Under the pieces are notes generated by a model. That model was given only the letters and a program-made list of their open reading frames with translations. It made no database searches and was not told the origin of the DNA. Shown in pieces: positions 35,814 to 45,242 of a stretch of 64,000 bases of DNA. The position numbers and the translations under genes are program-made. Each line of letters starts with the position of its first letter. Within the stretch, counting starts at the first letter, position 1. The stretch is from Paracoccaceae bacterium (GTDB taxonomy: Bacteria; Pseudomonadota; Alphaproteobacteria; Rhodobacterales; Rhodobacteraceae): positions 149,376 through 213,375 of the forward strand of contig JANSXZ010000005.1 of the NCBI GenBank assembly GCA_024742705.1, read 5' to 3'.

Positions 35814-36791
35814 TCAGACCAGGTGACAGGCAACCTTGTGGCCCGGCGCGATCTCGCGCAGCGGCGGTTCGCTCTGGCTGCACCGGGCTTCGGCAAGCGG
35901 ACAGCGATTGGCGAAACGGCAGCCCGGCGGCAGGTTCACCGGATCGGGCGGATCGCCGGGAATCAGAACCCGTTGCGCCCGCGCGCGCCGTGCCTTGTCC
36001 ACCGACGGCACCGCCGACAAGAGCGCGACGGTATAGGGATGGCGGGGCGTGTTGAACAACGGCAGACGGTCCGCATGTTCGACGATACGCCCCATGTACA
36101 TCACCGCGACACTGTCGCACATGTGCTGCACCACGCCCAGATCGTGGCTGATGAACAGATAGGTCAGACCGAATTCGCCCTGAAGGCGCCGCAGCAGGTT
36201 CAGGATCTGCGCCTGAACCGCCACATCCAGCGCCGAAACCGGTTCGTCGCAGATCACCAGCTCGGGTTGCGTGGCGAGGGCGCGGGCGATGCCGATGCGC
36301 TGGCGCTGGCCACCCGAGAACTGATGCGGGAACAGCGCCTGCTGTTCGGGGCGCAGCCCGACGGCCTGAAACAGCCGGTCCACGGTGCCCTGCCGGTCGC
36401 CTGCGGCGGTGTTGTCCTGGCTGTCCAGCGGTTCACGAACGATGGCGCCGGCGCGCAGACGCGGGTTGAGGCTGCTGTAGGGATCCTGAAAGATGAACTG
36501 CAACCGGGCGCGCGCCTGGCGCAGCGCCTCACCCTCGAGGGCCAGCAGATCGGTATCGCCCAGATGCGCCGATCCGGCACTGGCCGCCACCAGGCGCGCA
36601 ACGGCCAGCGCGGTCGTGGTCTTGCCCGATCCGCTTTCGCCGACGATCGCCAGGGTTTCGCCGCGCCGCACCGAAAACGATACATCATCGACCGCATAGA
36701 GCCATGATTTCGCGGCCATGAAGCCACCGCGCCGCACCGCGAACCGCACCGAAAGGTTTTGCACGCGCAACAGCGGATCGGGTGTCATCAT
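35814..36791 (-). CDS. Peptide/nickel-type ABC ATPase (DppF-like)
   Basis: 325-residue ATPase. Walker A GESGSGKTTT, FIFQDPYSSLNPRL, signature FSGGQRQRIGIARAL, Walker B LVICDEPVSALDV, and the C-terminal oligopeptide-transporter extension ending in PPGCRFANRCPLAEARCSQ, whose cysteines are typical of the family (possible Fe-S site). Start at 36791 overlaps the partner ATPase stop (ATGA). Last gene of the five-gene operon. Confidence 0.93.
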   Translation of the reverse strand: MMTPDPLLRVQNLSVRFAVRRGGFMAAKSWLYAVDDVSFSVRRGETLAIVGESGSGKTTTALAVARLVAASAGSAHLGDTDLLALEGEALRQARARLQFIFQDPYSSLNPRLRAGAIVREPLDSQDNTAAGDRQGTVDRLFQAVGLRPEQQALFPHQFSGGQRQRIGIARALATQPELVICDEPVSALDVAVQAQILNLLRRLQGEFGLTYLFISHDLGVVQHMCDSVAVMYMGRIVEHADRLPLFNTPRHPYTVALLSAVPSVDKARRARAQRVLIPGDPPDPVNLPPGCRFANRCPLAEARCSQSEPPLREIAPGHKVACHLV

Positions 36792-37774
36792 ACGTCCTCC
36801 GCGCGCCAGCAATCGGCGCGCTGATCTGTGCCGAAAGCCACCGCCGAGGGGCGCTGCGCGCGGCAGCGATCTTCGGCCATCGTGCAACGCGCCGCGAACA
36901 GGCACTGATCCTGCCCGAAATCGCGCAGCGACGGAACGATGCCCGGCACCTCGGTCAGCACGTCGCGGGCTTCGGTCAGGTGATCGGTGATATGCGGCAC
37001 ACAAGACACCAGACCGCGCGTATAGGGATGGCGCGGATGCTCCAGTATGGTGTCCACGCGGCCTTCTTCGGCGCGGCGCCCGGCATACATCACGATCATC
37101 CGTTCGGCCATTTCCGCCACCGCGCCCATGTCGTGGGTGATCATGATGATGGCGGTGCCGGTATCGCGCCGCAGGTCGCGCAGCAGATCGAAGATCTGCG
37201 CCTGCACCGTCACATCCAGAGCGGTGGTCGGTTCGTCCGCGATCAGGATCTTGGGCTTGCAGGCCAGGGCGATGGCAATCATCACGCGCTGGCGCTGGCC
37301 GCCCGACATCTGGAACGGGTAATCGTCGATCCGCCCGCGCGGGTTGGGGATGCGCACCGCGTCCAGAAGCTCGGCTGCCTGCGCCCAGGCCGCGCGTTTG
37401 CTCAGCCCCTGATGCGCGCGCAGCACTTCGGCGATCTGTTCGCCCACGGTATAGACCGGGTTCAGCGAGGTCATCGGCTCCTGAAAGATCATCGAGATGT
37501 CGTTGCCGCGAATTTCGCGCAGGCGCTTTTCGCTGGCTTTGGTCAGGTCTTCGCCGTCGAACATGATCTGGCCGCCGGCGATGCGGCCGATGCGGTCGGG
37601 CAACAGGCCCATTATGCCCAGCGCCGTCATGGATTTGCCGCAGCCGCTTTCGCCGACAAAGCTGAGCACCTCGCCGGCGTCCAGCGTGAACGACAGATCG
37701 TCGATCACCGGGGCCACGCCGTCGCGCGTGGTCAGTTCGATGCGCAGGTTCTGCACGCTCAGCAAAGCGGACAT
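36788..37774 (-). CDS. Peptide/nickel-type ABC ATPase (DppD-like)
   Basis: 328-residue ATPase, partner of the DppF-like subunit. Walker [32 protein letters not shown], signature [33 protein letters not shown], and C-terminal [14 protein letters not shown]. Start at 37774 shares a base with the permease stop (TGATG); a longer frame to 37837 lies within that gene. Confidence 0.93.
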   Translation of the reverse strand: MSALLSVQNLRIELTTRDGVAPVIDDLSFTLDAGEVLSFVGESGCGKSMTALGIMGLLPDRIGRIAGGQIMFDGEDLTKASEKRLREIRGNDISMIFQEPMTSLNPVYTVGEQIAEVLRAHQGLSKRAAWAQAAELLDAVRIPNPRGRIDDYPFQMSGGQRQRVMIAIALACKPKILIADEPTTALDVTVQAQIFDLLRDLRRDTGTAIIMITHDMGAVAEMAERMIVMYAGRRAEEGRVDTILEHPRHPYTRGLVSCVPHITDHLTEARDVLTEVPGIVPSLRDFGQDQCLFAARCTMAEDRCRAQRPSAVAFGTDQRADCWRAEDV

Positions 37775-38655
37775 CAGCGCTGCCTCAGCTTGGGGTTCAG
37801 CGCATCGTTCAGGCCGTCGCCCACCAGCGATATGCACAGCACGGTCACAAAGATCGCAAGGCCGGGGATCGTCACCGTATAACTGGCATCCAGAATATAC
37901 TGCCGGTTGGAACCGATGATCTGGCCCCAGCTGACCACGTTGGGATCGGTCAGCCCCAGAAAGCTGAGCCCCGCCTCGAACAGGATCGCCGAACCGACCA
38001 TCAGCGCCGCCTGCACGATGATCGGCGGCAGCGCGTTGGGCAGGATCACCGAAAACATCAGCTTGCCGTTGCTGGCGCCCGACGCGCGGCTGGCGGTGAC
38101 GTATTCCAGTTCGCGGATGCGCAGGAACTCGGATCGGGTGATCCGCGCGACCGCGGTCCAGCTGACGATGCCGATGGCGAATGTGATCATCGGCAGCGAG
38201 GCGCCGAACAGCGCGACGATGACCATGGAAAACAGCAGGGTCGGCAGCACCTGAAAGAATTCGGTGATGCGCATCAGCACCTCTTCGATCAGCCCGCCAT
38301 AGTATCCCGCCAGCGCGCCGATGCTGACGCCGATGACCACCGACATGAAAGCCGCCGCCAGCCCGATCACGATCGACACCCGCGCCCCGTGCAGCAGCGC
38401 CGCCATCAGGTCGCGGCCCAGGTAATCGGTGCCCAGAAGAAACCCATCGGCGCCCGGCGGCGAAAACGGTGCCCAGACCATATCGAAAGGATCGGTGCCG
38501 TAGAGGCCCGGCCCGAACACCGCCGCCAGCGCGATCAGGATCAGAATGGCCAGCCCGGCCACGGCCGCATAGTTGCGCAGGAACATCTCGAGCGCCTCGG
38601 AAAACGGCGAACGCGCTGTGGGGGTGGTTTCCTGCGGGTTGGTCTGGTCGGTCAT
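37774..38655 (-). CDS. Peptide/nickel-type ABC permease (DppC-like)
   Basis: 293-residue membrane permease with an N-terminal cytoplasmic stretch and about six helices. Typical DppC features are LLGTDYLGRDLMAALLHGARVS and the coupling loop ELEYVTASRASGASNGKLM; the C-terminus has GDGLNDALNPKLR. Start overlaps the DppB-like stop by four bases. Forms the channel with that subunit. Confidence 0.93.
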   Translation of the reverse strand: MTDQTNPQETTPTARSPFSEALEMFLRNYAAVAGLAILILIALAAVFGPGLYGTDPFDMVWAPFSPPGADGFLLGTDYLGRDLMAALLHGARVSIVIGLAAAFMSVVIGVSIGALAGYYGGLIEEVLMRITEFFQVLPTLLFSMVIVALFGASLPMITFAIGIVSWTAVARITRSEFLRIRELEYVTASRASGASNGKLMFSVILPNALPPIIVQAALMVGSAILFEAGLSFLGLTDPNVVSWGQIIGSNRQYILDASYTVTIPGLAIFVTVLCISLVGDGLNDALNPKLRQR

Positions 38656-39641
38656 GCCCGGCCTCGCAATCTGGGGTCCACGAGGCGCAGGGCGAGATCG
38701 GTCAGCAGGTTGCCGACGATCACCACCAGCGCGGAAAAGAACAGGATGCCGAGGATCGTGGGCGTGTCCCGCGCGATGATCGACTGGAACGCGAGCGTGC
38801 CCAGCCCCGGCCAGCTGAACACCGTTTCCACCAGAACCGCCCCCGACACCACCGCCGAAAGCTGCAGTCCGGCCAGCGTGATCACCGGCGACAGCGCGTT
38901 CTTCAGCGCGTGCTTGTAGACGATCTCGCGGGTGGTCAGCCCCTTGGCCTTGGCCGTACGCACATAATCCGAACCCAGAACCTCCATCATCGTGGCCCGG
39001 CTGAGCCGCGAATAGAGCGCGATGAAGATCGACGCCAGCGTGATCACCGGCAGCACCATGTGATGCGCGATATCCGCCGCTTTCACGAAGAACCCGCCTT
39101 CGATGCGCACATCCACCATGCCGGCCACGGGAAACAGCGGAATTTTCAGCGAAAAGGCGATCAGAAGCAGGATGCCGGTCCAGAAGACCGGCGCGGAATA
39201 CCCGAACAGCGCCAGCAGCGTAACGAAATGGCTCGACATGCCATTGGGCCGGCGCGCCGAGATCACGCCCAGCACGACACCGATGAAGATGGCGAGGATC
39301 TGCGCCGTGATCACCAGAAGCAGCGTCGCCGGCAGCCGGCTGAGAATCAGGCCCGAAACGCTTTCGTTGTAGAAGAAGGAATAACCCAGATCGAATTGCA
39401 ACACGCGCAGCACATAACTGCCCAGTTGCACCACGAAGGGCCGGTCCAGCCCGTAATCCGCACGGATCTGCGCCATAACCTCGGCATCCGCGCCGCCCAT
39501 CGACTGGGCGATGGTATCGGCCACGTCACCCGGCGCCAGATGCATCATCGAAAAGTTAAGCACCAGCACCGCGATCAGAAGACCCGCGGCATAGGCGGCA
39601 CGCACCAGAATAATTCTTGCCAGGTTCACTTGCGCGGCCAC
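38652..39641 (-). CDS. Peptide/nickel-type ABC permease (DppB-like)
   Basis: 329-residue permease with about six helices, including the conserved early segment MMHLAPGDVAD, DLGYSFFYNESVS, and the coupling loop SDYVRTAKAKGLTTREIVYKH (shown here in its first part). The C-terminus DLALRLVDPRLR is standard for DppB. Lies 49 bases after the binding-protein gene, with a strong hairpin in the gap. Confidence 0.93.
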   Translation of the reverse strand: MAAQVNLARIILVRAAYAAGLLIAVLVLNFSMMHLAPGDVADTIAQSMGGADAEVMAQIRADYGLDRPFVVQLGSYVLRVLQFDLGYSFFYNESVSGLILSRLPATLLLVITAQILAIFIGVVLGVISARRPNGMSSHFVTLLALFGYSAPVFWTGILLLIAFSLKIPLFPVAGMVDVRIEGGFFVKAADIAHHMVLPVITLASIFIALYSRLSRATMMEVLGSDYVRTAKAKGLTTREIVYKHALKNALSPVITLAGLQLSAVVSGAVLVETVFSWPGLGTLAFQSIIARDTPTILGILFFSALVVIVGNLLTDLALRLVDPRLRGRA

Positions 39642-39657
39642 CGTCAGTATGGGGAAC

Positions 39658-39684
39658 GCGCGGCGGGCCGGAAGCCCGCCGCGC
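39658..39684 (-). other. Perfect 11-base-pair intercistronic hairpin
   Basis: Arms GCGCGGCGGGC and GCCCGCCGCGC with a five-base loop (TTCCG on the transcribed strand), just after the binding-protein stop and before the permease gene. No T run follows, so read-through to the permeases is expected. Such stems commonly protect the binding-protein mRNA from 3' decay, giving excess binding protein. Structure seen; role inferred. Confidence 0.6.
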
Positions 39685-39690
39685 CGGAAA

Positions 39691-41265
39691 TCACTTCAGA
39701 TATGTCTTGTCGAGCGGCGAGCTGGAGGACCAGATGCCCAGCGGCGGGTTGCCCACGCGGTCCGAGTAGATCGTGTGGTAGGGCAAGGTGTTCGTCCAGT
39801 AGACCGGAAGTTCGTCGGCGACGATCTTCTGGAACTCGGAATAAAGCGCCTTGCGCTTGGCCGGATCGCTTTCCTTGCCGGCCATTTCCAGCAATTCGTC
39901 GACGCGGGCGTTGGCATACTGCTGGGTGTTGGACCAGATCACGCCCTTCTTGATGTTGGACGACTGATAGGTGCGGTGCACCCCGATCACCGGGTCGCCC
40001 CAGTTGAACACCGTATCCCAGGTCATGTCGAACTCGTGCCCGCCGACCCGTTTGGCCCATGTCGGGAAATCGGCGCTGGCGCGGACGGTGACATCAATGC
40101 CGACCTTGCGCAGCGCGGCCTTCAGATACTCGACCTGCGGCTTCACACCGGGCCAGCCGAAATCGACCGTCAGGCCGAACCGGGTGCCGTTGTCGCCCAC
40201 GGGAAAGCCCGCTTCGTCCAGCAGCGCGTTGGCCTTGTCGAGATCGACCTCGTAGGTTTCGACGTCGGGCTCGTAGAACGGGCTGTCGGGGTGCACGCCG
40301 GTGCGCGCCTCCGAGGCGGTGCCCAGCATCAGCGCGTTGAGAATGAAGTTGCGATCGACCGCATAGGCGATGGCCTGGCGCACCTTCACGTTCGATGTCG
40401 GGCCTTCGGCGGTGTTGAAGGCCAGCCAGTCGATCGGGCCGATGGCACCGTAACCCTGGGGCGTGGCGGTCAGGCCGTCGACCTCTTTCAGGCGGTTGAT
40501 GATCCGTGGCAGGGATTCGAAAGTGGCCAGATCGACCTCGCCGTTTTCCAGCGCGATGGCGCGCGCCGCGGGATCGGTGATGATGCGCATCACGATCCGG
40601 TCGAGATAGGGCAGGCCTTCGATGAAGTAGTCATCGAAGCGTTCGACGATCACATGCTCGCCGCGCTTGTATTCCACCAGCTTGAAGGGCCCCGATCCGA
40701 CCACGTTGTCGGAGTTGCGATCATGCGCCTTGGGGTCTTGCCCGTCGCCATAGATGTGTTCGGGTATGATCGCCATCAACTGGCTGGACATCGCCAGCAT
40801 AAGCGCCGGGTGCGGCTGGCTGAGGCGCAGAATGGCGGTGTGATCGTCGGGGGTTTCAACCTCGGTAACCGGGGCGAACATGGTTTTGAACGGGTGGTTT
40901 TCCTGGATCGTCTTGACCGAAAAAGCCACGTCCGAGGATGTGATCGGCGTGCCGTCGTGGAACTTGGCGTTCTGCACGAGGTTCAGCGTGACCGAAAGCC
41001 CGTCTTCCGCGACTTCCCAGCTTTCGGCGAGATAGGGCTGAGGCGTCCAGTCTTCGTCATAGCGCAGCGGCGCGGCGAAAAGCTGGGTTCCGGGAAAGCC
41101 CGTCACGATGCCGGACTGCACCGCCGGATTGAGGTTGCGCGGCGCCTGGCCCAGCATCGTGACCAGGGTGCCGCCCTGTTTCGGCGTCTCCTGGGCCGCG
41201 ACGGCCCCCGCCATAAGCGACACCAGCGCGGTGGCCGCCACCAGTGTTCCTGTACGAAATCCCAT
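39691..41265 (-). CDS. Peptide/nickel-type substrate-binding protein
   Basis: 524-residue family 5 solute-binding protein with Sec signal peptide (TLVAATALVSLMAGAVAAQE, cleavage after AVAA or nearby). Conserved segments are YLAESWEVAEDGLSVTL, FHDGTPITSSDVAFS and VRQAIAYAVDRNFI. Start at 41265 has GGGGAG upstream; the longer frame to 41325 is not needed. First gene of the operon, downstream of a LysR gene on the same strand. Ligand unknown; neighbours suggest a nitrogenous compound rather than ordinary peptides. Confidence 0.92.
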   Translation of the reverse strand: MGFRTGTLVAATALVSLMAGAVAAQETPKQGGTLVTMLGQAPRNLNPAVQSGIVTGFPGTQLFAAPLRYDEDWTPQPYLAESWEVAEDGLSVTLNLVQNAKFHDGTPITSSDVAFSVKTIQENHPFKTMFAPVTEVETPDDHTAILRLSQPHPALMLAMSSQLMAIIPEHIYGDGQDPKAHDRNSDNVVGSGPFKLVEYKRGEHVIVERFDDYFIEGLPYLDRIVMRIITDPAARAIALENGEVDLATFESLPRIINRLKEVDGLTATPQGYGAIGPIDWLAFNTAEGPTSNVKVRQAIAYAVDRNFILNALMLGTASEARTGVHPDSPFYEPDVETYEVDLDKANALLDEAGFPVGDNGTRFGLTVDFGWPGVKPQVEYLKAALRKVGIDVTVRASADFPTWAKRVGGHEFDMTWDTVFNWGDPVIGVHRTYQSSNIKKGVIWSNTQQYANARVDELLEMAGKESDPAKRKALYSEFQKIVADELPVYWTNTLPYHTIYSDRVGNPPLGIWSSSSPLDKTYLK

Positions 41266-41313
41266 TCCCGTTACTCCCCGAGCTTGCTGCGTTGGCAAAA
41301 GCCTATGCCAGCC

Positions 41314-41332
41314 CTGTTCCGCCAAAAAACAG
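41314..41332. promoter_or_regulatory. Candidate LysR box upstream of peptide ABC operon
   Basis: Inverted repeat CTGTT-N9-AACAG in the 110-base gap between lysR (stop 41376) and the binding-protein gene. Spacing matches the T-N11-A shape of LysR-type sites. Shares the CTGT/ACAG half-site with the dyad upstream of the lysR gene. Binding not shown. Confidence 0.35.
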
Positions 41333-41375
41333 AATAAATATGCCCTATTCCGCTAAATAATGTTGGTAATCGTGT

Positions 41376-42305
41376 CTAAGAAACGATCAACGGCCGAAAT
41401 GCGTTGGCCGCGTTCAGCGCCAGGCAATGCTGAACGAAGGCGCGCACGATCTTGGGTTGGCGCAGTCCGGCCTGGGTGGCGATGCCGAAGGTTGGCACAT
41501 GCATGGGATCGCTGATCGGCAGAACCCGGTATCGGTGCACCCCGGTCCAGTAGTCCGCCGGGCAGATGTTGAGAACCGAAAACCCGAAGCCGCCCGACAC
41601 CAGCGCCCGCACGATTTCCGACGAGCGGCTGGAATGCACGATGTTGGGCCGCGCACCCGCGGCATCGAAGACCGACATGAAATAGTCGCGCGTTTGCGGC
41701 AGATCCAACAGCACCATGGGCCGCGACGCCAGTTCGCTCAGCGACACCGCGCTGCGTTCCGACAAGGGATCGCTGACCGGCAAAAGCGCAAACAGCGGCG
41801 CGCCGAACAGCGGCTCGAAGTGTTGTTTGCCAATGAACCCCGCATCGTAGGTGAACACCAGGTCGGCTTCGCCATTCAGCAGGAAATCCATGATCGTGCG
41901 CATGTTGCCTTCCAGCAGCTGGATCGAAACGCCCGGAAAATCGCGCGCAAAGCTGCGCAGGACCACGGGCAGGAAGGATGGCGCAGCCGTGACATAGCAG
42001 GCGATGCGCACGGTGCCGGTGGCATCGCCGTGGACCGATTTCAGATCGCTTTCGAAATGCTGGGCCTGGTCCAGGAACTGCCGGATCATCCGCAGCGCCT
42101 CGACGCCCGAGGGTGTCGGACGAATGCCCTTGGCCGGGGTGCGCACGAACAGCGCATAGCCCTGCCGCGCCTCGATGGCGTCGATCGCGGCGGTGATCGA
42201 CGATTGCGAGATGTTCAGTTCCGACGCGGCCTGGGCGATGGATCCGAAACGTCCGGCCGCCTCGACATAGCGCAGTTGTTTCAACGTGAAGCCGATCACG
42301 GCCAT
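41376..42305 (-). CDS. LysR-family regulator
   Basis: 309 residues. N-terminal winged HTH (FTLKQLRYVEAAGRFGSIAQ, then ASELNISQSSITAAI) and a C-terminal effector-binding domain with GTVRIACYVTAAPSFLP and DLVFTYDAGF. Divergent from the amidohydrolase pair and directly upstream of the peptide-type ABC operon, so it probably controls one or both. Inverted repeats with a common half-site lie on both sides of the gene. Confidence 0.93.
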   Translation of the reverse strand: MAVIGFTLKQLRYVEAAGRFGSIAQAASELNISQSSITAAIDAIEARQGYALFVRTPAKGIRPTPSGVEALRMIRQFLDQAQHFESDLKSVHGDATGTVRIACYVTAAPSFLPVVLRSFARDFPGVSIQLLEGNMRTIMDFLLNGEADLVFTYDAGFIGKQHFEPLFGAPLFALLPVSDPLSERSAVSLSELASRPMVLLDLPQTRDYFMSVFDAAGARPNIVHSSRSSEIVRALVSGGFGFSVLNICPADYWTGVHRYRVLPISDPMHVPTFGIATQAGLRQPKIVRAFVQHCLALNAANAFRPLIVS

Positions 42306-42330
42306 TCCCCCAAAAAACCACAGATAATGG

Positions 42331-42355
42331 ACAGCTAAAACTATTTTTCAGCTGT
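42331..42355. promoter_or_regulatory. Dyad in lysR-amidohydrolase divergent promoter
   Basis: ACAGCT-N13-AGCTGT, located in the 103-base gap between the divergent genes, in an AT-rich patch. A plausible binding site of the LysR protein for autoregulation and control of the amidohydrolase genes. Inference from position and symmetry. Confidence 0.4.
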
Positions 42356-42408
42356 TTTACAGCCCCCTAACGTCGGCACATGCAAACCCGCTTCTCCCAC
42401 TGCGCCCC

Positions 42409-43605
42409 ATGACCGCCGATCTGTTCCTGCGCGATGCGCTGCTGGACGGCCAGCGGCAGGACCTGTCCATTGTCGGCGGGCGGGTCGCCGCGACCGGACC
42501 GGACCTTTCGGTGCCACCGGAGGTGCCGGTTCTGGATGCCGCCGGCGCGCTGGTGCTGCCGGGGCTGGTGGATGCGCACAACCACCCCGACAAGACCCTT
42601 CTTGGCATGGGTTGGCACCCGCATGGCGCCGGCCCCGAACTGCATCAGCGCATCGCCTACGAACGCGAGAACCGCGCCGCCATCGGCCTGGACCCACGGC
42701 GCCAGTCGGCGCGTTTCATGGCCCATGTGCTGCGCCACGGCACCACCGCGATGCGCGGCCATGTGGACATCGACACGCAGATCGGGCTGGCGCATATCGA
42801 AGGCGTGCTGCAAACCCGCGCCGACTGGGCCGACCGGATCGACGTGCAGATCGTGGCGTTTCCGCAATCGGGACTGATCGCGCGCCCCGGAACGCTGGCG
42901 TTGATGGATGCCGCGCTGCGCGCCGGGGCGGATGTGGTGGGCGGGCTTGATCCGTGCAGCATGGACCGCGACCCGCTGGCGCATCTGGACGCGGTGTTCG
43001 GATTGGCCGAAACCCATGGCCGCCCGGTCGATATCCACCTGCACGAGCCCGGCGAAATGGGCGCGTTCTCTCTGGAACTGATCGCCGAACGCACCGCTGC
43101 CCTGGGCATGGCGGGGCGGGTCTCGGTCAGCCATGCGTTCTGCCTGAACGATGTGCCCGAGGCGCGGTTTCACGGGCTGGTGGCGGCGCTGGCCCGCGCC
43201 GGCGTGGCCATCGCCACGGCGGCGCTGGTGGTGCGCCCCTCGCCGCCAGCGCGCGCGTTGCAGGCTGCGGGCGTCACGCTGTGCGGCGGCAATGACGGGG
43301 TGCGCGACATGTGGCTGCCTTTCGGTTCGGGCGACATGCTGGAACGGGCCAAGTTCATCGCTCTTGCGAACGGGTTCCGCACCGATCCCGATCTGCTGCA
43401 TGCGCTCGAGATCTGCACGGCGCAGGGCGCGCGTGCGCTGAATCTGCCCGAACACGGAACCCGCCCCGGCCAGTGGGCCGACCTGGTCCTGGTGCCGGCA
43501 CAAACTCCGGCCGAGGCGGTTGTGGCCCATCCGCCGGGCCGCACAGTCATCAAGCGTGGCCGCATCGTCAGCACCGCACCCCCCATCCCGACGGAGACAG
43601 CATGA
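42409..43605 (+). CDS. Amidohydrolase, cytosine-deaminase/AtzC-like
   Basis: 398-residue metal-dependent hydrolase of the amidohydrolase superfamily. Metal ligands: HNH in DAHNHPDK (57 and 59), a histidine in DIHLHEPGEMG, a histidine in VSHAFC, and the aspartate in GGNDGVRDMW. This arrangement is that of cytosine deaminase and N-isopropylammelide hydrolase, which deaminate ring compounds. Its stop overlaps the next gene start. Probably deaminates or opens a nitrogen heterocycle imported by the neighbouring ABC system; exact substrate unknown. Confidence 0.85.
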   Translation: MTADLFLRDALLDGQRQDLSIVGGRVAATGPDLSVPPEVPVLDAAGALVLPGLVDAHNHPDKTLLGMGWHPHGAGPELHQRIAYERENRAAIGLDPRRQSARFMAHVLRHGTTAMRGHVDIDTQIGLAHIEGVLQTRADWADRIDVQIVAFPQSGLIARPGTLALMDAALRAGADVVGGLDPCSMDRDPLAHLDAVFGLAETHGRPVDIHLHEPGEMGAFSLELIAERTAALGMAGRVSVSHAFCLNDVPEARFHGLVAALARAGVAIATAALVVRPSPPARALQAAGVTLCGGNDGVRDMWLPFGSGDMLERAKFIALANGFRTDPDLLHALEICTAQGARALNLPEHGTRPGQWADLVLVPAQTPAEAVVAHPPGRTVIKRGRIVSTAPPIPTETA

Positions 43606-45242
43606 CCACCACGATCTATCGCGCCGCGCGCATCCTGACGATGAACCCGATGTGCCCCGAGGCAACCCATGTGGCGGTGCGCGACGGGCGTATTCTGGGT
43701 GTCGGGCCTCTGGCGGATCTGGCCACCTGGGGCGATTACGAACTGGATGAACGCTTTGCCGACAAGGTGCTGATGCCCGGGCTTGTCGAAGGCCACGCCC
43801 ACGCGATGGAGGGCACGCTGTGGCGGCACACCTATTGCGGCTATTTCGATCGCATCGACCCCGATGGCCGCGTCTGGGAGGGCCTCAAGAGCATCGACGC
43901 GGTTCTCGACCGTCTGGCCCGGGCCGAAGCGGCGCTGGAAGATCCCGACGCACCCCTGCCCGGCTGGCAACTGGACCCGATCTATTTCGACAACCGCCGC
44001 GTCACCCGCGCCGATCTGGACAAGGTTTCGGCCACCCGGCCGATCGGTGTGCAGCACGCATCGGGGCACATCCTGAACGTCAACTCCCGGGCCCTGGAAC
44101 TGGCGGGGCTGCTGCGCACCGGGATCAATCATCCCGGCATCCCGCTGGGTGAAGACGGTCTGCCCACCGGCGAACTGAAGGGCCCCGAAGCCATGACACC
44201 GGTGGCGATGCATGTCGGGTTCGACCGCGACATGCTGGCCTGCGATGCCCGCGGGCTGCGCGATTTCGCCAAGCTTTGTGTGCGCGCGGGGGTGACCACC
44301 GTTACCGACCTGGCCGCGCGGCTGAACGACGACGCGGTCGAGATGATGCTGCGCGTCACTGGCGAACCCGACTATCCCGCCTGCGTCGTTCCATTGCGGT
44401 TTTTCCTGGGGCTGACGGCGGCCGACCTGATTGCCCATGCCGCCGACCTGAAGGCCCGGTCGACCGAAAGGTTGCGCATGGGGCGCATCAAGGTCGTCGC
44501 CGATGGATCGATCCAGGGGTTTTCCGCGCGTCTGCGGTGGCCCGGTTATCACAACGGTGCGCCGAACGGCCTGTGGTACATCGCCCCCCAGCACCTGAGC
44601 GAGATCTATCATCTGGCGCTGGAAAACGATCTGATGGTGCACACGCACACCAACGGCGACGAGGCCACCGACCTGGTGCTCGACATGATGGAAACCGCGC
44701 TGCGCGCGCATCCGCACCCCGATCACCGCTTCACGGTCCAGCATTGCCAACTGGCCGACACCGCCCAGTTCAACCGCATGGGCAAACTGGGAATGTGCGT
44801 CAACCTTTTTGCCAACCACCACTTCTACTGGGGCGACGAACACTACCGCCTGACCGTGGGGCCGGAACGGGCGGAACGGATGAACGCCTGTCGCACGGCG
44901 CTGGCACAGAATGTCCCGATGGCGATCCATTCGGACGCCCCGATCACACCGCTGGGGCCGCTTTTCACAGCATGGTGCGCGGTGAACCGAATCACGGCAT
45001 CGGGCCGGGTGCAGGGCCAGACCGAGCGGATTTCGGTGGATGAGGCGCTTTATGCGATCACGATGGGCGCGGCCTATACGCTGAAGATGGATCACGAGAT
45101 CGGCTCGATCGAAACCGGCAAGCGCGCGGATTTCGCCGTTCTCGAAACCGACCCCACCAAGGTCGCGCCGATGGCGTTGAAGGATGTGCCGGTCTGGGGC
45201 ACCGTGCAGGGCGGTCGCATCTTTCCAGCGGGTGCGCAATGA
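43602..45242 (+). CDS. Amidohydrolase family 3 protein (YtcJ-like)
   Basis: 546-residue amidohydrolase of the YtcJ/AepA group. Metal site HAH in LVEGHAHAMEG (65 and 67), HTHTNGDEATDL and the late IHSDAPITPLGP. Start 43602 is a four-base overlap with the previous gene; the longer frame from 43311 is internal to it. C-terminal LETDPTKVAPMALKDVPV is typical. Coupled on both sides to the cytosine-deaminase-like gene and the GTPase gene, so the three act together. Substrate unknown. Confidence 0.9.
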   Translation: MTTTIYRAARILTMNPMCPEATHVAVRDGRILGVGPLADLATWGDYELDERFADKVLMPGLVEGHAHAMEGTLWRHTYCGYFDRIDPDGRVWEGLKSIDAVLDRLARAEAALEDPDAPLPGWQLDPIYFDNRRVTRADLDKVSATRPIGVQHASGHILNVNSRALELAGLLRTGINHPGIPLGEDGLPTGELKGPEAMTPVAMHVGFDRDMLACDARGLRDFAKLCVRAGVTTVTDLAARLNDDAVEMMLRVTGEPDYPACVVPLRFFLGLTAADLIAHAADLKARSTERLRMGRIKVVADGSIQGFSARLRWPGYHNGAPNGLWYIAPQHLSEIYHLALENDLMVHTHTNGDEATDLVLDMMETALRAHPHPDHRFTVQHCQLADTAQFNRMGKLGMCVNLFANHHFYWGDEHYRLTVGPERAERMNACRTALAQNVPMAIHSDAPITPLGPLFTAWCAVNRITASGRVQGQTERISVDEALYAITMGAAYTLKMDHEIGSIETGKRADFAVLETDPTKVAPMALKDVPVWGTVQGGRIFPAGAQ

